Shown: positions 1-10,877 of the stretch, one piece after another | Layout: each line of letters begins with the position of its first letter | How positions within the stretch are numbered: the stretch's first letter is position 1 | The notes under the pieces: model-generated | Seen by the model: the letters and a program-made list of their open reading frames with translations, nothing else | What the model was told of the DNA's origin: nothing | Databases searched by the model: none | Assembly: GCF_001908185.1 (NCBI RefSeq) | Contig: NZ_LGHM01000147.1 | Coordinates: 62,001-126,000, forward strand | DNA: 64,000 nt | Direction: 5' to 3' | DNA from: Bradyrhizobium sp. AS23.2 | GTDB taxonomy: Bacteria > Pseudomonadota > Alphaproteobacteria > Rhizobiales > Xanthobacteraceae | Position numbers and translations under genes: made by a program

Positions 1-1
1 G

Positions 2-1192
2 CTGACGAAGAGCCCGGCAGGCGCGCAGCAGTGGAAGGCCAAGGGTGCCGACGCATCCATTCCGGATGCGTTCGACAAGTCCAAGAAGCATCTGCCGACG
101 ATGCTGACGACCGACCTCTCGCTCCGCCTTGATCCCGCCTATGAGAAGATCTCGCGGCGTTTCCTCGAGAACCCGGATCAGTTCGCGGACGCCTTCGCCC
201 GCGCCTGGTTCAAGCTCACCCATCGCGACATGGGTCCGATCCAGCGCTATCTCGGCCCGTTGGTGCCGAAGGAGACGCTGATCTGGCAGGATCCGATTCC
301 GGCCGTGAATCACGAGCTGGTCAGTGATCAGGACATCGCCTCGCTGAAGACGAAGATCCTCGCGTCGGGCCTCTCGGTGTCCGAGCTGGTCTCGACTGCC
401 TGGGCGTCGGCCTCGACGTTCCGCGGCTCGGACAAGCGCGGCGGCGCCAACGGTGCACGCATTCGCCTCGCGCCGCAGAAGGACTGGGAGGTGAACCAGC
501 CGGCTCAGCTCTCGAAGGTCCTCGGCAAGCTCGAAGCGATCCAGAAGGACTTCAACGCCTCGGCCGGCGCGAAGAAGGTCTCGCTTGCCGACCTGATCGT
601 GCTCGGCGGCACCGCCGCGGTCGAGAAGGCCGCCAAGGATGCCGGCGTCGACGTGAAGGTCGCCTTCACGCCGGGCCGCATGGATGCCTCGCAGGAGCAG
701 ACCGACGTCGAGTCCTTCGCGCCGCTGGAGCCGCGGGCCGATGGCTTCCGCAACTACGTCGGCAAGAAGCATCAGTTCCTGATGCCCGAAGAGGCCCTCG
801 TCGATCGCGCGCAGCTGTTGAAGCTCTCCGGGCCTGAGCTGACCGTGCTCGTCGGTGGCCTGCGTGTGCTTGGTGCCAATGCGAACGGTTCGAAGAACGG
901 CGTTCTCACCTCGAAGCCGGGGACGCTGAGCAACGACTTCTTCGTCAACCTGCTCGACATGGGCACGCAGTGGGCGCCAGCTGCCGACGGCACCTATGAG
1001 GCCCGCGACCGCAAGACCAACGCGGTGAAGTGGACCGGCACGCGCGCCGACCTGATCTTCGGATCGCACTCGCAGCTCCGCGCCTTCGCCGAGGTCTATG
1101 CCTCGTCGGATGCGAAGCAGCAGTTCGTGCAGGACTTTGCCAAGGCCTGGACCAAGGTGATGAACCTCGATCGGTTCGACATCGCGGTCTGA
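2..1192 (+). CDS. katG: catalase-peroxidase, C-terminal part (cut by window edge)
   Basis: KatG is a bifunctional haem catalase and peroxidase that removes hydrogen peroxide in the cytoplasm. The open frame runs in from the window edge (first residues LTKSPAGAQQW) and ends at a TGA, leaving about 396 C-terminal residues. A full KatG is about 730 residues, so roughly the N-terminal 45 percent, with the active-site Arg-Trp-His and the proximal haem ligand, lies outside. Visible family landmarks are PTMLTTDLSLR, MGPIQRYLGP, ELVSTAWASASTFRGSDKRGG and the end motif KAWTKVMNLDRFD. This part is the second, haem-free KatG domain plus the end of the first. It converges on pnp, and a GC hairpin lies 31 bases downstream. 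An OxyR-regulated promoter would be expected upstream but cannot be seen. Confidence 0.96.
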   Translation: MTKSPAGAQQWKAKGADASIPDAFDKSKKHLPTMLTTDLSLRLDPAYEKISRRFLENPDQFADAFARAWFKLTHRDMGPIQRYLGPLVPKETLIWQDPIPAVNHELVSDQDIASLKTKILASGLSVSELVSTAWASASTFRGSDKRGGANGARIRLAPQKDWEVNQPAQLSKVLGKLEAIQKDFNASAGAKKVSLADLIVLGGTAAVEKAAKDAGVDVKVAFTPGRMDASQEQTDVESFAPLEPRADGFRNYVGKKHQFLMPEEALVDRAQLLKLSGPELTVLVGGLRVLGANANGSKNGVLTSKPGTLSNDFFVNLLDMGTQWAPAADGTYEARDRKTNAVKWTGTRADLIFGSHSQLRAFAEVYASSDAKQQFVQDFAKAWTKVMNLDRFDIAV

Positions 1193-1213
1193 TCCAGAAG
1201 CTCAGCAAGCGAC

Positions 1214-1243
1214 AAACAAAAAAGGGCGGCCGAGAGGCCGCCC
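1214..1243 (-). terminator. intrinsic terminator after pnp, possibly bidirectional
   Basis: A perfect 8-bp GC stem (1224-1231 with 1236-1243, loop GAGA) is followed on the minus strand by a run of seven T and then GTTTG. This is a textbook factor-independent terminator for pnp, whose stop is 28 bases away. On the plus strand the stem is followed only by TTCGTGTTTC, so it may end katG transcripts less efficiently. Confidence 0.85.
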
Positions 1244-1270
1244 TTCGTGTTTCTGACCTGGTCGCGAGGC

Positions 1271-3433
<2,163 letters not shown>

Positions 3434-3482
3434 AGAGGTCTTCTTTCATGGGTTCTCGAAAGAAGGGACGGCTCGAAAAACA

Positions 3483-3553
3483 AAAACCATGCGCAAGATT
3501 GCGGGACGCTGATCGAAGCGATGATCAGCGTCCTGCGATCCTGCCATGGTTTT
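3483..3553 (-). promoter_or_regulatory. long stem-loop in the pnp 5' leader
   Basis: The arms 3483-3514 and 3523-3553 are reverse complements over about 31 positions with only a few mismatches and one bulge. They include the uninterrupted blocks AAAACCATG/CATGGTTTT at the base and GACGCTGATC/GATCAGCGTC at the top; the loop is GAAGCGAT. The stem sits about 50 bases upstream of the pnp ATG. In E. coli a long hairpin in the pnp leader is cut by RNase III, after which PNPase destroys its own message. The position and length here fit that kind of autoregulation, but the mechanism is inferred. Confidence 0.7.
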
Positions 3554-3776
3554 CGGATTTCGGATGGCGTCCATCCTTTCGGGTCATACGGGCGCCTTGC
3601 CCGTTGTGCCCAGCCGCCGGATTGCTGCTGGACTGTCAGTTGGCATGAACGCGAACACCGAACCGCGGTCTTCGCCCATCACGCCTCGGATGCGAATCAT
3701 CGTTGGCTCGCACCCGACGTGCACGCAGCCTCGATCAAAAACCTTTAAACAAACGCTTTCGTTCGAAACCACGCGC

Positions 3777-3800
3777 GAAAACGCGCGCCAGTGGCGCGCG
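3777..3800 (-). terminator. intrinsic terminator after rpsO
   Basis: On the minus strand CGCGCGCCA (3792-3800) pairs with TGGCGCGCG (3782-3790), followed by a short T-run and a second CGCG motif. It lies 10 bases after the rpsO stop. It may end or attenuate the truB-rpsO transcript before pnp. Confidence 0.65.
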
Positions 3801-3809
3801 CAGGAACAC

Positions 3810-4079
3810 TTAACGACGAATGTTGTGCTTCTCGAGCAGCGCCTTGTACCGCGCCTCGTCCTTCTTCTTCAGGTAGTCGAGGAGCGAGCGGCGGGTAGAG
3901 ACCAGCTTCAAGAGGCCGCGACGCGAATGGTTGTCCTTCACGTGGGTCTTGAAATGGTTGGTGAGGTTGTTGATGCGTTCCGAAAGGATCGCGACCTGAA
4001 CCTCGGGCGAGCCGGTGTCGCCGGCCTTGGTGGCATTCGTCTTGATGACTTCCGCTTTGCGTTCTGCGGCAATCGACAT
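3810..4079 (-). CDS. rpsO: 30S ribosomal protein S15
   Basis: S15 binds 16S rRNA in the platform of the 30S subunit and nucleates binding of S6/S18. The protein is 89 residues, the family length, with the signature region DTGSPEVQVAILSERINNLT and NHFKTHVKDNHSRRGLL near the middle and ending EKHNIRR. The ATG at 4079 gives MSIAAERKAEVI, the usual alphaproteobacterial N terminus. A TTG two codons upstream is possible but would overlap the end of truB. The start lies two bases after the truB stop, so the two are translationally linked. In other bacteria S15 represses its own translation; no such pseudoknot was tested here. Confidence 0.97.
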   Translation of the reverse strand: MSIAAERKAEVIKTNATKAGDTGSPEVQVAILSERINNLTNHFKTHVKDNHSRRGLLKLVSTRRSLLDYLKKKDEARYKALLEKHNIRR

Positions 4080-4081
4080 CG

Positions 4082-5200
4082 TCAATTTCTCTCGTTGCGA
4101 CCGGGGCTGGCAGTCAGGCCGGTCAGGTTGAACACACGCTTGGGGATGATTTCGCCATTGCCAACTTCAGCAAGCGCGAGAAGCCGGCCTGCCACCGTGA
4201 CATAGACTGTGCCGCTACAAGTGGGCGCATCCCGTCCGCGCAACAAAACGGCCTGGCCCCGATGGAGCCTTGCCGCATCAGCCCGAGTGACGGCCAGTGC
4301 CGGGATGTCGTCCAGCGCGGTCTCAACGGGCAAAAGCGCGTCGGCGAGGCTGCCCTCGCCGGACGCGGCTCTATCGCACAAAGCCTCCAACTGATCCAGC
4401 GGAATCATGTCGTTCTCGCCAAATGGGCCGACCAGGGTCCGCCGCAGCGCGCAGATATGGCCGTAAGTGCCGAGAATCCGGCCCATATCGCGGGCGAGCG
4501 CGCGGACATAGGTCCCCTTGCCGCACTCGGCCTCGAACACGGCCCGGTCGTTATCTGGTTGATCCACAAGGGATAATTGGTGAATTTCGACCGGGCGGGG
4601 TGCCAGTTCCACGACCTCGCCGTCGCGGGCGAGGTCATAGGCGCGTTCGCCCTGGACCTTGATCGCGGAATAGCGCGGCGGGATCTGCTCAATCACCCCC
4701 GTAAAACGGGGCAGGAGGGCCAGGATGGCCTCCCGGGTCGGGCGCTGGTCGGAGGTCGCGGTCACCCGGCCCTCGATATCGTCGGTGTCGCGCTCCTCGC
4801 CCCAGCACACGGTGAACTGGTAGCGCTTGCGGCCGTCCATGACGAAAGGAACCGTCTTGGTGGCTTCGCCGAGCGCGATCGGCAGGCCGCCGGAAGCGAG
4901 CGGGTCGAGCGTGCCGGCATGACCAGCGCGCTTGGCGTTGAACAGGCGCTTGAGCACCGCGACGGCCTGTGTCGAGGTCATGCCGATCGGCTTGTCGAGC
5001 ACGACCCAGCCATGGACGTCACGCCGGTCGCGGCGCGGCTGGTTGCCTTTCTGCTGCCTGGCGCGCGGGTCGTTGTTGACGCGGCGCGGCTCCTGGTGCG
5101 GTTGAGAATTGCCTCCCAAATCCGCAAAATTATTTTTCTGCACGTCGCGCTGATCGGCCTGTTCGCCGCCGATCGTGCCGTGAGCCGGGTCCATCGTCAT
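4082..5200 (-). CDS. truB: tRNA pseudouridine(55) synthase TruB
   Basis: TruB makes pseudouridine 55 in the T-arm of tRNAs and also acts as a tRNA folding chaperone. The catalytic Asp is residue 99 in HAGTLDPLASG; other family motifs are GWVVLDKPIGMTSTQAV (63-80) and RVTATSDQRPTREAIL further on. The protein has 372 residues, longer than the usual 300-315. The extra part is an N-terminal tail of about 60 residues rich in Gln, Asn, Arg and Asp that looks disordered. The start overlaps the rbfA stop in an ATGA, and the tail is open in frame throughout, so it appears genuine. A start two codons later (5194) is also possible. The rbfA-truB-rpsO order is the classical infB operon tail. Confidence 0.96.
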   Translation of the reverse strand: MTMDPAHGTIGGEQADQRDVQKNNFADLGGNSQPHQEPRRVNNDPRARQQKGNQPRRDRRDVHGWVVLDKPIGMTSTQAVAVLKRLFNAKRAGHAGTLDPLASGGLPIALGEATKTVPFVMDGRKRYQFTVCWGEERDTDDIEGRVTATSDQRPTREAILALLPRFTGVIEQIPPRYSAIKVQGERAYDLARDGEVVELAPRPVEIHQLSLVDQPDNDRAVFEAECGKGTYVRALARDMGRILGTYGHICALRRTLVGPFGENDMIPLDQLEALCDRAASGEGSLADALLPVETALDDIPALAVTRADAARLHRGQAVLLRGRDAPTCSGTVYVTVAGRLLALAEVGNGEIIPKRVFNLTGLTASPGRNERN

Positions 5201-5628
5201 TGTTCTTCTTCCCGATCCGAATCCGGATCCTGTTCCAGGTCCTTCTGCACCGCAGGTGTTCGCAAAAGCTTCTCGATCCGTTCCGCTTCGTCGAATCGTT
5301 CGTCGACGCGGAAGCGAAGGTCAGGTGCAAATTTCAGGTTAACGCGCCGCGCGACTTCGCCGCGCAGGAATTTCTTGTTGCGATCGAGCGCAGCGATGAC
5401 GGTCTCGGTGTCGCGGCCACCGAGCGGCATCACGTAAACTGTTGCGAGTTTCAGGTCGGGCGACATCCGTACCTCCGGCACGGTGATGATGTGACCTTCG
5501 AGGTTCGCATCATGCACATTGCCTTGCGCCAGAATCTCGGCCATCGCGTGGCGAACCTGCTCACCGACGCGCAACTGACGTTGCGAGCCTCCGGGTGCGG
5601 AACTCTTCTTCTGATGGTGGCGTGGCAT
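5197..5628 (-). CDS. rbfA: 30S ribosome-binding factor RbfA
   Basis: RbfA is a small KH-fold protein that binds the immature 30S subunit near 16S helix 1 and helps late maturation, especially in the cold. The 143 residues include the family N-terminal pattern QRQLRVGEQVRHAMAEIL and the centre VRMSPDLKLATVYVMPLGG. The C-terminal 15 residues are very acidic (ending DSDREEEQ). The stop overlaps the truB start (ATGA), suggesting coupled translation. infB lies 156 bases upstream on the same strand. Confidence 0.96.
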   Translation of the reverse strand: MPRHHQKKSSAPGGSQRQLRVGEQVRHAMAEILAQGNVHDANLEGHIITVPEVRMSPDLKLATVYVMPLGGRDTETVIAALDRNKKFLRGEVARRVNLKFAPDLRFRVDERFDEAERIEKLLRTPAVQKDLEQDPDSDREEEQ

Positions 5629-5784
5629 GGTCGAAAATCACCTCGTCGTGCCCGCGTTTGGGACACGAGCATTGTCATTTGTCCTGTTGAAACGAATGAG
5701 GCGCGGATGGCCGGGAAAAATCCGGCCATCGCACTCCCGCAATTTCAGTTCAAAAAGACCCGGGCGCTTCGGTAAGATTTGGAC

Positions 5785-8487
5785 TTACAGGGAGCGCTGG
5801 ATCGTCTCCACGCGATAACACTCGATCACGTCACCGGCACGCATGTCGTGATAGTTCTCGAAGGCCATGCCGCATTCCTGGCCGGCCTGGACTTCCTTCA
5901 CTTCGTCCTTGAAGCGCTTCAGCGTCGACAGCTTGCCTTCGTGCACGACAACGTTGTCGCGGATCAGGCGCACATTGGCGCCGCGTTCCACGGTGCCGTC
6001 GGTGACGCGGCAGCCGGCGACCTTGCCGACCTTGGAGATGTTGAAGATCTCCAGGATCGCGGCATTGCCCAGCATGGTTTCGCGCAAGGTCGGCGCGAGC
6101 AGGCCGCTCATCGCCTTCTTCACGTCGTCCACGAGGTCGTAGATGATGTTGTAGTAGCGGATTTCGATGCCGTTGCGCTTGGCGGCTGCGGCCGCTTCCT
6201 TGTTGGCTCGAACCGAGAAGCCGATGATCGCGGCATTGAAGCCTTCCGCGAGCGTCACGTCCGATTCCGAGATGCCGCCGACGCCGGCATGCAGGATGCG
6301 GGCAGCGACTTCGTCGGTACCGAGCTTCTCCAGCGAGCCGAGGATCGCCTCCAGCGAGCCCTGCACGTCGGCCTTGATGATCAGCGGGAATTCCTTGCGG
6401 CCCGCCGTCTTCAACTGCGACATCATCTGCTCGAGCGAGCCGCGCATGCCGGAGATCGAGGCTGCCGCGTTCTCGCGCTTCTGGTGCGCGCGGTAGCTGG
6501 TGACCTGACGGGCGCGGGCTTCGTTCTCGACCACGGCGAGACGATCGCCGGCTTCCGGCGGACCGTTGAAGCCGAGCACCTCGACCGGCACCGATGGACC
6601 TGCCTCCTGCACCGTCTCGCCCTGATCCGAGATCAGCGCGCGGACGCGGCCCATCTCGGCGCCGGCGACGATGATGTCACCGACACGGAGCGTGCCGCGC
6701 TGGACCAGCACGGTCGCGACCGGACCGCGGCCGCGGTCGAGCTTGGCCTCGATCACGGTGCCTTCAGCCGGACGCTCCGAATTGGTCTTCAGGTCGAGCA
6801 GTTCGGCCTGGAGCGCGATCATCTCGAGCAGCTTGTCGAGATTGGTCTTGTTCTTGGCGGACACCTCGACGTCGACGACTTCGCCGCCGAAGGATTCCAC
6901 CTGCACCTCATGCTGGAGCAGCTCGGTGCGCACGCGCTCGGGCTTGGCGTCGGGCTTGTCGATCTTGTTGATGGCAACGATGATCGGAACGCGCGCCGCC
7001 TTGGCGTGGTTGATGGCTTCGACCGTCTGCGGCATCACGCCGTCATCGGCCGCAACCACCAGTACGACGATGTCGGTGACCTTGGCGCCGCGGGCGCGCA
7101 TCGCGGTGAACGCAGCGTGGCCGGGCGTGTCGATGAAGGTGATCTTCTTGCCGCTCTCGGGCGACAGCACCTGATAGGCGCCGATATGCTGGGTGATGCC
7201 GCCGGCTTCGCCGGAGACCACATTGGCATGACGAAGCGCGTCGAGCAGCGAGGTCTTGCCGTGGTCGACATGGCCCATCACGGTTACGACAGGCGAGCGC
7301 GTCTCGGTGTCGCTGGAATCGTCGACCTGGTCGAACAGGCCTTCTTCGACGTCCGACGCGGCGACGCGCTTGACGGTGTGGCCCAGTTCTTCGGCAATGA
7401 GCTGCGCGGTGTCGGCGTCGATCACGTCGGTGATCTTGTGCATCGCGCCCTGCTTCATCAGCATGCGGATGACGTCGACCGCGCGCTCGGACATGCGGTT
7501 GGCGAGTTCCTGGATGGTGATCGCTTCCGGAATGATCACCTCGCGGATGAGCTTTTCCTTCGGCTCGTTCGAGGCGTGACCCTTCAGGCGCTGGGTGCGG
7601 CGGCGGAACGAGGCGATCGAACGCTCGCGCACGTCGTCGGCATTGAACGCGGTGACGACGGTCAGGCGGCCGCGCTCCTTCTGCGGGCCGGGCTTGTGAG
7701 TGGTCTTGGGGGGCGGTGCGGGACGCGCGGCGCCGCCGGGGCCTCGACGGATCTGGCGCGGACCCTCGTCCTCGTCCGGTCCGGCTGCGACTGCGGGCGC
7801 GCGACCCGCCGGGCCAGCCGGCCGCTGCGTGGTCGTTCCGGGCCGTGCTGTCGTTGTTCCCGGGCGTGCGGTCGTGGTGGTTCCGGGCCGCGCCGCGGGC
7901 GCTCCGGGCCGCGGCGCAGGAGCGGCCGGGGCAACGGTAGCAGGGCGCGGGGCCGATGCCGGCTGCTCGCCTTCGCCAAAACGCTTCTTGGCTTCGGTCT
8001 CGGCCTTCCGCTTGGCTTCTTCCTCGTGGCGATGGCGCTCTTCCTCGGCCTTGCGGCGGGCTTCGGCGGCTTCGCGCTCGGCGCGTTCGGCGGCCTCGCG
8101 GACAGCGCGGCGCTGGGCCTCTTCCTCGGCCTGGCGGCGCTCTTCGACCTCGCGCACTTTGGCATCGGCCAGCGCGCTGGCGCGGGCAGAACGTTCGTCC
8201 TCGGTCAGCGTGCGGAGCACCACGCCGGATCCGGAGTTGCGCGGCTGGGCCGGCGGCGGAGCCCGACGCGACGGAGCGGGCGCAGCCGGTGCCGGCTTCG
8301 CAATCTCGGCCTGCGGCTCGGGGCTGCCGTCGATGCGGCGCTTGCCGCGCTTCTCGACCACGACCTGCTTGCTCCGGCCATGGCTGAAGCTCTGGCGCAC
8401 AGTGCCCGTTTCGACGCGCGGCTTGAGCGATAGCGTCTTGCTCGGAACGCTCAGCTTCTTGTCGCCAGGGGTCTTGGTATCAACCAT
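5785..8487 (-). CDS. infB: translation initiation factor IF-2
   Basis: IF-2 is the GTPase that brings initiator tRNA to the 30S subunit and promotes subunit joining. The protein is 900 residues. The N-terminal part (about 1-330) is low complexity: an Ala/Glu/Arg coiled-coil-like stretch followed by a Pro/Gly/Arg/Thr-rich region with several repeats of RPGTTT. IF2_N-like residues around 330-390 (IPEAITIQELANRMSERAVD) come next. The G domain starts near 400 with GHVDHGKTS (G1), DTPGHAAF (G3) and NKIDKPDA (G4), followed by the beta-barrel and C1/C2 domains. It belongs to the rimP-nusA-ylxR-infB-rbfA-truB-rpsO series. An internal start making a shorter isoform is known in E. coli but was not evaluated. 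Confidence 0.98.
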   Translation of the reverse strand: MVDTKTPGDKKLSVPSKTLSLKPRVETGTVRQSFSHGRSKQVVVEKRGKRRIDGSPEPQAEIAKPAPAAPAPSRRAPPPAQPRNSGSGVVLRTLTEDERSARASALADAKVREVEERRQAEEEAQRRAVREAAERAEREAAEARRKAEEERHRHEEEAKRKAETEAKKRFGEGEQPASAPRPATVAPAAPAPRPGAPAARPGTTTTARPGTTTARPGTTTQRPAGPAGRAPAVAAGPDEDEGPRQIRRGPGGAARPAPPPKTTHKPGPQKERGRLTVVTAFNADDVRERSIASFRRRTQRLKGHASNEPKEKLIREVIIPEAITIQELANRMSERAVDVIRMLMKQGAMHKITDVIDADTAQLIAEELGHTVKRVAASDVEEGLFDQVDDSSDTETRSPVVTVMGHVDHGKTSLLDALRHANVVSGEAGGITQHIGAYQVLSPESGKKITFIDTPGHAAFTAMRARGAKVTDIVVLVVAADDGVMPQTVEAINHAKAARVPIIVAINKIDKPDAKPERVRTELLQHEVQVESFGGEVVDVEVSAKNKTNLDKLLEMIALQAELLDLKTNSERPAEGTVIEAKLDRGRGPVATVLVQRGTLRVGDIIVAGAEMGRVRALISDQGETVQEAGPSVPVEVLGFNGPPEAGDRLAVVENEARARQVTSYRAHQKRENAAASISGMRGSLEQMMSQLKTAGRKEFPLIIKADVQGSLEAILGSLEKLGTDEVAARILHAGVGGISESDVTLAEGFNAAIIGFSVRANKEAAAAAKRNGIEIRYYNIIYDLVDDVKKAMSGLLAPTLRETMLGNAAILEIFNISKVGKVAGCRVTDGTVERGANVRLIRDNVVVHEGKLSTLKRFKDEVKEVQAGQECGMAFENYHDMRAGDVIECYRVETIQRSL

Positions 8488-8557
8488 TCAGCAGTCCTAA
8501 TCCTGATCTTGTTGTCGTTGTGCGTTGCCGCACCGTCACATCGGTTCGTCGTTGTCT

Positions 8558-9241
8558 TCAGAAATCCTGGCCGTGCTTTTCGGCAGTCTTGTCATCGTCC
8601 GCCATCCGGTATCGGACCAGCATCTGGCTACGTGACAGGAATGACTTGCTCGCCGGGCCGGCGAGCAGGGCAGCATGTATCACATTTGACCGGGTCAGTG
8701 CCAAATCCAATTCTATCGATTTCAGTGCGGTGACGACGGGAATCTGCGGCTTGGCGCCACGATTTCCGTCATTTTGATGCGCCAACACGTCCAATTTGCG
8801 GATTCCGTCCGCGGCCCCGTCGCTGGCATGGATCAGGACCTCGACCGTGCCTTCCCTCAGGGCGCTCTCGACCTTGCCGAAGCCGGCCACGACCTGGCCA
8901 GCTTTCGCGGCAATCCCAAGAGCTTCGGTCACGCTCCGGACCAGGAGCGCCTCGACGTCGGCGGGAAGCGTCTGGGGAATGCGCAGCTCGCGCTTGAAGG
9001 CTTTGTTAAATTGGTGACGCCGAACGGCTTCCGCAACCGCCTTTCGCGAGGCGGTGATCCACATGCCGCGTCCGGGCAGCTTGCGCTTGAGATCGGGAAC
9101 TACGTCGTTCTGGGGCGAAATGACGAAGCGGATCAGTTCGTCGATCGGCCGGACCTCACGACTGACCGCGCACATCCGCATGGTCGCGGACCTTTCGGTC
9201 CGCGGCCCATGGTCGAGTTCGGGGTCAATGCTGGCGAGCAT
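8558..9241 (-). CDS. YlxR-family RNA-binding protein fused to an L7Ae-like domain
   Basis: Residues about 18-95 match the YlxR/DUF448 fold (RMCAVSREVRPIDELIRFV, KLPGRGMWITASRKAV). Residues about 100-175 look like an L7Ae/L30e-type RNA-binding domain (SVTEALGIAAKAGQVVAGFGKVE and VEVLIHASDGAADGIRKL). YlxR in Firmicutes (also called RnpM) binds the RNA of RNase P; whether that applies here is unknown. In Gram-positives YlxR and an L7Ae-like protein (YlxQ) are separate neighbours between nusA and infB; here both lie in one 227-residue chain at the same place. The last 50 residues (from about 178) match neither domain. The start has an AGGAGG site 11 bases upstream, and the gene follows nusA by 23 bases. 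Confidence 0.88.
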   Translation of the reverse strand: MLASIDPELDHGPRTERSATMRMCAVSREVRPIDELIRFVISPQNDVVPDLKRKLPGRGMWITASRKAVAEAVRRHQFNKAFKRELRIPQTLPADVEALLVRSVTEALGIAAKAGQVVAGFGKVESALREGTVEVLIHASDGAADGIRKLDVLAHQNDGNRGAKPQIPVVTALKSIELDLALTRSNVIHAALLAGPASKSFLSRSQMLVRYRMADDDKTAEKHGQDF

Positions 9242-9264
9242 CCGGGCGACATCCTCCTTAGCCC

Positions 9265-10875
9265 TTAAACCGGCTGATCTTCGGTCGCCTCTGCCTCTTC
9301 AGCGGGCTTGGCGAGATCGGCCTCGGTGATCCAGCCGGCCTTGACGCGGGCCTGCATGATCATCGCTTCAGCATCGTCACGGGAGATGTCGATCCCGTCG
9401 AGAGCACCCGGATATTTGGTCTGCTCGCCGCCTTCCTTGCGTTCGGTCCAGCCGACCAGGTCGTCGGTGGCGCAGCCGGCGAGGTCGTCGACCGTCTTGA
9501 TGTCGTTCTCGCCGAACTTCACCAGCATCTTGGAGGTGACGCCGGGCACGTCCTTGAGGGCGTCCTCGACGCCGAGTTCCTTGCGCTTGGCCTCGAGCTC
9601 GGCTTCCTGCTGCTCGAGATATTCGCGGGCGCGGTTCTGGAGTTCCTGCGCGGTCTCCTCGTCGAAGCCCTCGATGCCGGCGAGTTCCTTGACGTCCACC
9701 ATGGCGAGTTCCTCGACCGAGGTGAAGCCTTCGGACGCCAGCAACTGGCCGACCACTTCGTCGACGTTGAGCGATTCCATGAAGACGCGGGTGGAGTTCT
9801 CGAAGTCGGCCTGGCGGCGCTCCGATTCCTCCTGCTCGGTCAGGATGTCGATGTCCCAGCCGGTGAGCTGCGAGGCCAGACGTACGTTCTGGCCGCGGCG
9901 GCCGATCGCCAGCGAGAGCTGGTTGTTGGTGTCGGGCACGACGACCTCGATGCGCTCGCGGTCTTCGTCGATGACAACCTTCGAGACTTCGGCCGGCGCC
10001 AGCGCGTTGACCACGAAGGTCGCGATGTCGGGCGACCAGGGAATGATGTCGATCTTCTCGCCCTGCAATTCGTTCACCACCGCCTGCACGCGCGAGCCTC
10101 GCATACCGACGCAGGCGCCGACCGGATCGACCGAGGAATCGCGGGAAATCACGCCGATTTTCGCGCGCGAGCCGGGATCGCGGGCCACCGCCTTGATCTC
10201 GACGATGCCGTCATAGATTTCCGGCACTTCCTGCGCGAACAGCTTCGCCATGAACTGCGGATGGGTGCGGGAGAGGAAGATCTGCGGGCCGCGGGTCTCG
10301 CGGCGGACGTCGAAGATGTAGGCGCGGACGCGGTCGCCGTTGCGGAACACTTCGCGCGGCAGCATCTCGTCACGGCGGATGATGGCCTCGCCACGGCCGA
10401 GATCGACAATCACGCTGCCATATTCGACGCGCTTGACGACGCCGTTGACGATGTCGCCGATGCGGTCCTTGAATTCCTGGTATTGCCGGTCACGCTCGGC
10501 CTCGCGCACCTTCTGCACGATCACCTGCTTGGCCGATTGCGCGGCAATGCGGCCATATTCCAGCGGCGGCAGCGTGTCGGCGATGGTGTCGCCGACCTGC
10601 GCGCCGGGATTGGCGCGCTGCGCGTCCACCAGCGAGATCTGGTTGGAATGGTTCTCGACCTTGTCGACGACCAGCATGTGGCGCGACAACCGCAGCTCGC
10701 CCTTCTTCGGGTCGATCTCGGCATGGACGTCAGTCTCGCTGCCGTAGCGTGCGCGCGCCGCCTTGGCGATGGCGTCCTCCATCGCGGCGATGACGATGCC
10801 ACGGTCGATCGATTTCTCGCGCGCAACGGCATCGGCGATCTGCAGCAATTCAAGTCGATTGGCGCTGACTGCCAT
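9265..10875 (-). CDS. nusA: transcription termination/antitermination factor NusA
   Basis: NusA binds RNA polymerase and nascent RNA, promotes pausing and hairpin termination, and takes part in antitermination. The 536-residue chain shows the N-terminal domain (1-125), the S1 domain (about 135-200, VNGVVKRVEYGSVIVDLG), two KH domains (about 230-345, including VGACVGMRGSRVQAV and LAIGRRGQNVRLASQL), then C-terminal helix-hairpin-helix repeats typical of proteobacteria, with an acidic end rich in Glu and Ala. The stretch EEAELEAKRKELGVEDAL is Glu/Lys rich. It starts 2 bases after the rimP stop. In E. coli NusA controls its own operon through leader terminators; the rimP leader here has a matching arrangement. 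Confidence 0.98.
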   Translation of the reverse strand: MAVSANRLELLQIADAVAREKSIDRGIVIAAMEDAIAKAARARYGSETDVHAEIDPKKGELRLSRHMLVVDKVENHSNQISLVDAQRANPGAQVGDTIADTLPPLEYGRIAAQSAKQVIVQKVREAERDRQYQEFKDRIGDIVNGVVKRVEYGSVIVDLGRGEAIIRRDEMLPREVFRNGDRVRAYIFDVRRETRGPQIFLSRTHPQFMAKLFAQEVPEIYDGIVEIKAVARDPGSRAKIGVISRDSSVDPVGACVGMRGSRVQAVVNELQGEKIDIIPWSPDIATFVVNALAPAEVSKVVIDEDRERIEVVVPDTNNQLSLAIGRRGQNVRLASQLTGWDIDILTEQEESERRQADFENSTRVFMESLNVDEVVGQLLASEGFTSVEELAMVDVKELAGIEGFDEETAQELQNRAREYLEQQEAELEAKRKELGVEDALKDVPGVTSKMLVKFGENDIKTVDDLAGCATDDLVGWTERKEGGEQTKYPGALDGIDISRDDAEAMIMQARVKAGWITEADLAKPAEEAEATEDQPV

Positions 10876-10877
10876 GG

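Larger units (their letters stand above)
3434..3809 (-). other. rpsO-pnp intergenic region and pnp leader
   Basis: No protein gene is supported in these 376 bases. In transcription order (minus strand) they hold a likely rpsO terminator at 3777-3800, about 170 bases without a clear signal, a small stem ACGGGC/GCCCGT at 3588-3604, and the long pnp leader hairpin at 3483-3553, which ends 50 bases before the pnp start. I could not pick a convincing -35/-10 pair for pnp. Confidence 0.6.

Noticed and set aside
5779..8433. Long plus-strand frame opposite infB
   Set aside because: Mirror of the IF-2 gene, with no ribosome-binding site or domain; typical high-GC antisense frame.
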